This document shows, piece after piece, positions 6,602 through 10,518 of a stretch of DNA of 10,518 nt (position 1 is the stretch's first letter; every line of letters begins with the position of its first letter). Below the pieces are notes generated by a model. It was not told where the DNA came from and did not search any database. It saw only the letters and a list, made by a program, of their open reading frames with translations. The position numbers were made by a program, and so were the translations under genes. The DNA lies in contig JALLAZ010001514.1 of assembly GCA_036939755.1 (NCBI GenBank), positions 1-10,518 of the forward strand, read 5' to 3'. Origin of the DNA: Stephanodiscus triporus. Taxonomy: Eukaryota > Bacillariophyta > Thalassiosirophyceae > Thalassiosirales > Thalassiosiraceae.

Positions 6602-8848
6602 ATGAGTCAACAGATCGCGGCCGGCCGAGGAGGCGGACGCGGCGACGGAAAGAAGCCAAGATATTTTCCCCGCCGAGGGGGGGGAGGAGGCGCCGGGGCC
6701 ACGACGAAGGCCTACGAGTCGCCGATCACAGAGATATCCAAGTACACATTTAATACAGGAGAGAATAAATTCGCCGCGCAATTCACAGAATCGCGGGAGC
6801 GCGTCGCGGGGTACGTGCAACGAAGTGGGATGGATGAAAGTTATCTCGTGGCGGAAACCATCAGGACTGGAATGGCGCAGACGATTGCGCTGCCGCCCGC
6901 GGTGGATCCGAACGACCCGGAGAAGGCGGATCTAGAACTAATACGGACTGAGGTGGTCAAGTCCGTGGCCAAGAGGCGACAGAAGCTCGAGGAATCCCTG
7001 AAGAAGGGATATGCAACGGTCTATGACCAGTGCTCGCAAGAAGTGCGGGACAAACTTAAGGCCACGAAGAATTGGGAAACGGTGCAATCCAACCAATCCC
7101 TACATGAGCTGATCAAGAGGATTGAAAAAATCTGCGTTGGGTTCGATGACCATAAGCAATCTGTGTTTAACATGGTGCAATCCCTCAAGACACTTTTCCT
7201 CTACAGCCAGACGGAGAAGGAATCGGTGGAGGAGTACGGACGAAACTTCCGCAGTCTTTGGGACACAGTCGAAGCTTTCGGCGGATCGCCGGGAGTACAT
7301 CAAGGACTAGTGGAGGCGGAGCTGCTTTGGTTGGGGATCAGGAATCCAAACGATGCGCAGCTGAGCGCGGCAGAGGAAGCATCGAGCGAGCAGGTGAAGG
7401 CCGCACTTCTCATAAGCGGTGCGAGCAGGAGCAGGTACGGCAAGCTCAAGGATGAGTTGGCGAACAGTTACCTGCTCGGAACGGATCAGTACCCCGACAC
7501 GCTTGAAAAGGCGCAGAGAATCTTGTCAAACTACCAGAACACAAGGGCCGCGGCCCCATACAGGATCAACGCGAATGACACAGGAGTTGCATTCATGCAG
7601 CGCGGGGGAAGCCGCGGCGGACGAGGAGCAGGTCGCGGATCCCAGGAAGGACGCGGAGGGGGCGGCGCGAAGACGGGAGGACAAGGGAGCAACGAGACAG
7701 GGGCAAGCAACGAAGTCAGCACGATGACAGGGCGCACGGAAGGCGACGGGCCGAAAACGAACAGCAGGGGGGAGTCGCACTGCTTCAACTGCGGGTCACC
7801 CAGCCATTGGGCGTACGAGTGCCCGCAACTAAGTGGGGAACAGCAGTCGCAACTGCATATGACCCTCGAGGCACAAGGGGGAGGCACCGAACAAGAGGCG
7901 GCAGAGGAGGCGCACCAACTGCTACATGTGACGCTGACCCAAGGGGGAGAACTTCCCGATGATAGGGTGTATCTCAACGGTTGCTCGACAGTCACCGCCT
8001 TCAAGAACGAGAAGTATGTTAAGAACATCAAGACGGAAGAACGTGGAGTCCGGATCAATTGTAACGCAGGGGCTATCACGACCAACAAGAGGGGGACGTA
8101 CGGGAATCTGAAGGTATGGTATCTACCCGATGGAATCACGAACATTATTTCGATGAACGAACTCGAGTCCATCTACCGCATCACCTATGACAGTTGGGCA
8201 GGATATTACGTCGTGCACACTCCAAAGGGAGAGGTGCGTTTTTATAAGGACGAGCAAGGATTGCCCTACTTGGACCTAAACGAGTGTGAGGCGGCGGGAG
8301 CAATGCTCCTGCTGCAACGTGAGGAAGCGGAAGAGCGAATGAGCCTCATCCAGACCGTGCGAGGGAATTATGAAGGCTACACTAAGCGGGAAATACTGAG
8401 GGCCAAGGCGGCTCGTCGGGCTCAAGCAATGATGGGGAACCCCAGCGAGAAGGACTACAAGGGAATGGTGAGCAGCAACGTAATCCCGAACTGTCCCGTC
8501 ACCTCGAACGACATTTCTAACGCGAGAGCGATATTTGGCCCAGACCTGCCGAGCGTACGCGGGAAAACAGTACGGAAGGCGCCTGCGCCAGTGGTGGGGG
8601 ACTACGTGGCGGTCCCGCGCAGCCTGGTAGACGCGAACAAGACGGTGACGTTGGCGGCAGATGTATTTTTTGTGGACGGGACGGCTTTCCTGCTCACTGT
8701 AGCGCGCAGGTTGAAGTTTGTGACTGCGGAGCACGTGCCGAGCAGAACGGCGGCAAACCTGAGCAAACACATGAAGCGAGTCACGGAGGTATACGAGCGG
8801 GCAGGCTTTAGAGTAAGAAATATTTTAATGGACGGAGAATTCGACTAG
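6602..8848 (+). CDS. gag-pol: Gag-protease-integrase (N-terminal part) of element B
   Basis: Open frame of 748 codons from ATG 6602 (G at -3; start MSQQIAAGRGGGRG). An in-frame ATG at 6521 is possible, but its added residues look like leader. In order: a basic Gly/Arg-rich head (RGG type); a Gag core (about residues 40-320) with charged helices; a second RGG-rich stretch (about 7600-7690); a CCHC zinc knuckle at 7781-7822 (CFNCGSPSHWAYEC); a linker; and a protease-like motif VYLNGCSTVTAF, in which Asn (7976-7978) sits where the catalytic Asp should be. A pre-integrase region and the integrase core follow, with Asp 8660-8662 (ADVFFVDG) and Asp 8831-8833 (LMDGEFD). The TAG at 8846-8848 is reached only because of a small deletion; the true polyprotein continues in another frame. 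It is therefore a truncated fragment, probably a pseudogene. Confidence 0.82.
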   Translation: MSQQIAAGRGGGRGDGKKPRYFPRRGGGGGAGATTKAYESPITEISKYTFNTGENKFAAQFTESRERVAGYVQRSGMDESYLVAETIRTGMAQTIALPPAVDPNDPEKADLELIRTEVVKSVAKRRQKLEESLKKGYATVYDQCSQEVRDKLKATKNWETVQSNQSLHELIKRIEKICVGFDDHKQSVFNMVQSLKTLFLYSQTEKESVEEYGRNFRSLWDTVEAFGGSPGVHQGLVEAELLWLGIRNPNDAQLSAAEEASSEQVKAALLISGASRSRYGKLKDELANSYLLGTDQYPDTLEKAQRILSNYQNTRAAAPYRINANDTGVAFMQRGGSRGGRGAGRGSQEGRGGGGAKTGGQGSNETGASNEVSTMTGRTEGDGPKTNSRGESHCFNCGSPSHWAYECPQLSGEQQSQLHMTLEAQGGGTEQEAAEEAHQLLHVTLTQGGELPDDRVYLNGCSTVTAFKNEKYVKNIKTEERGVRINCNAGAITTNKRGTYGNLKVWYLPDGITNIISMNELESIYRITYDSWAGYYVVHTPKGEVRFYKDEQGLPYLDLNECEAAGAMLLLQREEAEERMSLIQTVRGNYEGYTKREILRAKAARRAQAMMGNPSEKDYKGMVSSNVIPNCPVTSNDISNARAIFGPDLPSVRGKTVRKAPAPVVGDYVAVPRSLVDANKTVTLAADVFFVDGTAFLLTVARRLKFVTAEHVPSRTAANLSKHMKRVTEVYERAGFRVRNILMDGEFD

Positions 8849-10142
8849 CGTAGAGTGTAATACGACGGCGGCGAAGGAGCACGTCAGCGAAGCGGAGCGG
8901 ACCATTCGCACCCTGAAGGAGCGGATGAGGGGACTGGTGGCGACACTTCCATTCGACCGGATACCACGAAGGATGAAGATTGAGTTCGTCTACTTCATGG
9001 TGCTTTGGATGAACGCGTTTCCGGTGAAGTCCGGGATCTCCCAAACGTTTTCGCCACGAGAACTTCTGCTGAGATGGCGTCTGGACTTCAAGAAACACTG
9101 TCGAGTAGAGCCCGGAGCTTATTGTGAGGTCCATGATGAGCCGATGCCAACGAACACGATGACCCCCCGGACGCATGAGGCAATTGCTCTGGGACCAACG
9201 GGGAACTTACAAGGGAGTGTGAAGTTCTATTGCCTAACGACAGGACGGGTGCTCAAACGGCGTTCGTTCACAATTATGCCGATGCCAGCTCGGGTGATAC
9301 GCTGGGTCAACGCGATCGGAGCACGTGAAAAGCAGGGACACGAGTTTCGCTTTATGAACCGTCGGAACGAACCATATGAGTGGACTGATGAAGTCCCAGA
9401 AGACGATCCTGAGTTTCAAGGACTGTTGGACGAGAGTGAGGATACGGCGGTGTATCCCGACATAAACGCCGAGCTTCCAGGAGTGGAGCTGGAAGATGAC
9501 GAAGAGGAGTTCGAGGTGGTTACGACTGACCCGGAACCGGAATTCCACGAGTTGGCAGGTGCCGCCCTGCACAACGCTGGCATCGATCCAGCGCGCGTAC
9601 TCGAGAACGCTCGCGGGAACGACATCACACAGCCGCAAGGCCCTGCCCTTGTCGAAGCTGATGAGGACGAGCTCGTGTACGAGATTACTTTCGACGTCCC
9701 GGACGCAGGACTCCTGCCCGCTAACAACGCTCCAGGGGGATCGCTCGGGGATGATGGTAATGACACCTTGGTTCCGGCGGTGGCAACGGCCGACGAAGAA
9801 GGCACAGCCGTGAGCCGACGTTATCCGTCACGAGCTCGCAGGAGTGCGATTGGCAATCAACCATACGACGCATATGCCCCGCACACAACCTTTCTTCAGC
9901 TAGGAACGGTGCGGGCGCACAGGAGTGTTTTCGAGGCAAGCATGTTGGCAAGAATGACTAAGGAGGAACGATTGATGGCCACCACGATGACAACTACGTC
10001 TGAGGATTTCGTAGATGATGCAACGCATCGAGTAGATCCGGAAATGTGTACGAGTTCGGAAGATGAGCTGGGGGTGATGGCCTATCTGATGACGCAATAT
10101 AACTTAAAGCCAGGATTGCGAAAATTCGGGTCGCGTGGATAA
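8844..10142 (+). pseudogene. pol: Integrase C-terminal part and acidic linker of element B
   Basis: This continues the same polyprotein in the next frame, from TSVECNTTAAKEH. The integrase catalytic Glu is probably the one in SEAERTI (8895-8897), since copia integrases have it just before an Arg in AER. The helical segment VLWMNAFPVKSGISQTFSPR corresponds to the copia block after the catalytic core, and ALGPTGNLQGSVKFY and TGRVLKRRSF follow. From about 9370 to 9830 the protein is acidic and low in complexity, a spacer between integrase and reverse transcriptase. RRYPSRARRS and NLKPGLRKFGSRG lead into reverse transcriptase. The frame closes with TAA 10140-10142, a nonsense change in the middle of the polyprotein. 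No start codon is expected; the first ATG (8925) is internal. Confidence 0.82.
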
Positions 10143-10518
10143 ACGGCGGCGGTGAAGGAACTCACGCAGTTGCATATCATGGATACGTGGATGCCCTTGG
10201 CCGCAGATAAGCTGTCGAGAGAACAGAGAATGCGAGCGCTCTCCTCGTTGCTCTTCCTAAAAGAAAAAAGGACGGGGGACATAAAGGGACGAGCGTGCAT
10301 CAACGGAGCTCCACAGCGAGCATACATCCCAAAAGAAGATGCAGCCTCGCCGACTGTGTCCACGGAATCGACGTTCATCACGGCAACGATGGCGGCGAGC
10401 GAAGGCAGGCGGGTCAGATGTTATGATGTACCAAGCGCGTTCGTTAACACGGACGTGGATGAAGAGGTGATAATGGTGTTGAAAGGAGACTTGGCAGACA
10501 TGATGATTCAAATTGCCC
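10143..10518 (+). pseudogene. pol: Reverse transcriptase N-terminal part of element B (partial)
   Basis: The frame of the preceding segment stays open for 125 codons from the TAA to the window edge. It contains LHIMDTWMPL, LLFLKEKR, IKGRACINGAPQRAYIP and STESTFITATMAA, which fit the RVT_2 family of copia reverse transcriptases. The first catalytic aspartate is visible in CYDVPSAF (codon 10425-10427); the YVDD-type motif would lie beyond the window. No lesion is seen in this stretch, so reverse transcriptase may be better preserved than integrase. Confidence 0.85.

Larger units (their letters stand above)
6521..10518 (+). mobile_element. Element B: decayed Ty1/copia retrotransposon, cut by window edge
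   Basis: On the plus strand the order is Gag with zinc knuckle, protease-like segment, integrase and the start of reverse transcriptase, again the copia order. The integrase C-terminal region contains ALGPTGNLQGSVKF, and reverse transcriptase contains CYDVPSAFVNTDVDEEV, the counterpart of the copia DVKTAFLNGDL block. It is a different lineage from element A: Gag lacks the coiled-coil head, and Gag and pol share one uninterrupted frame at their border. Lesions are a frameshifting deletion near 8841-8858, a TAA at 10140-10142 and a D-to-N change in protease. I recall close relatives in diatoms. RNase H and the 3' LTR lie outside the window. Confidence 0.88.

Noticed and set aside
1..10518. Host gene, bacterial operon, CRISPR array or defence system
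   Set aside because: Everything coding is assigned to the two retroelements; there are no spaced direct repeats, no ribosome-binding-site spacing and no non-transposon domain apart from the PDZ-like segment inside pol.

Overview
The window is eukaryotic repeat DNA. It is made of two decayed Ty1/copia (Pseudoviridae-type) LTR retrotransposons placed head to head, with no recognisable host gene, rRNA, tRNA or prokaryotic feature. I recognise both protein families from diatom genomes (CoDi-type copia elements), so a diatom or other stramenopile nuclear genome is the best guess. That assignment rests on memory of the families, not on a search. The coding parts are G+C-rich, while the first ~75 bases are strikingly A+T-rich.

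Element A lies on the minus strand and fills 76-6301, its 5' end at the right. Its Gag is long: a proline-rich repetitive head, a coiled coil of about 190 residues, a second repeat block, a globular core and a CCHC zinc knuckle. Gag ends at a TGA (2745-2747), and pol (protease, integrase core, integrase C-terminal region, a PDZ-like domain) follows in the same frame. That TGA sits in the leaky context TGA-CTAG with a potential stem-loop 9 nt downstream, so readthrough may have produced Gag-Pol. The element is dead: five further in-frame TGA codons interrupt it, a small deletion shifts the integrase frame near 1149, the catalytic integrase glutamate is a lysine, and coding stops at 73-75 before any reverse transcriptase, at an abrupt change to A+T-rich DNA.

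Element B lies on the plus strand from about 6521 (likely Gag start 6602) to the right edge, where it is cut off. It belongs to a different copia lineage: an RGG-rich Gag with a CCHC knuckle runs without a stop into protease and the first part of integrase (to 8848). A small frameshifting deletion separates that from the rest of integrase and an acidic linker (about 8844-10142). After one TAA, the first 125 codons of reverse transcriptase are open to the window end. Its protease has Asn where Asp is expected.

The two Gag starts are only 300 bp apart (6302-6601). That leaves no room for two ordinary full-length 5' LTRs, so at least one LTR is short, deleted or was lost when the pair was assembled. 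No LTR, primer binding site or target-site duplication could be delimited with confidence. The most interesting points are the candidate Gag-Pol readthrough signal and the PDZ-like domain between integrase and the missing reverse transcriptase of element A.
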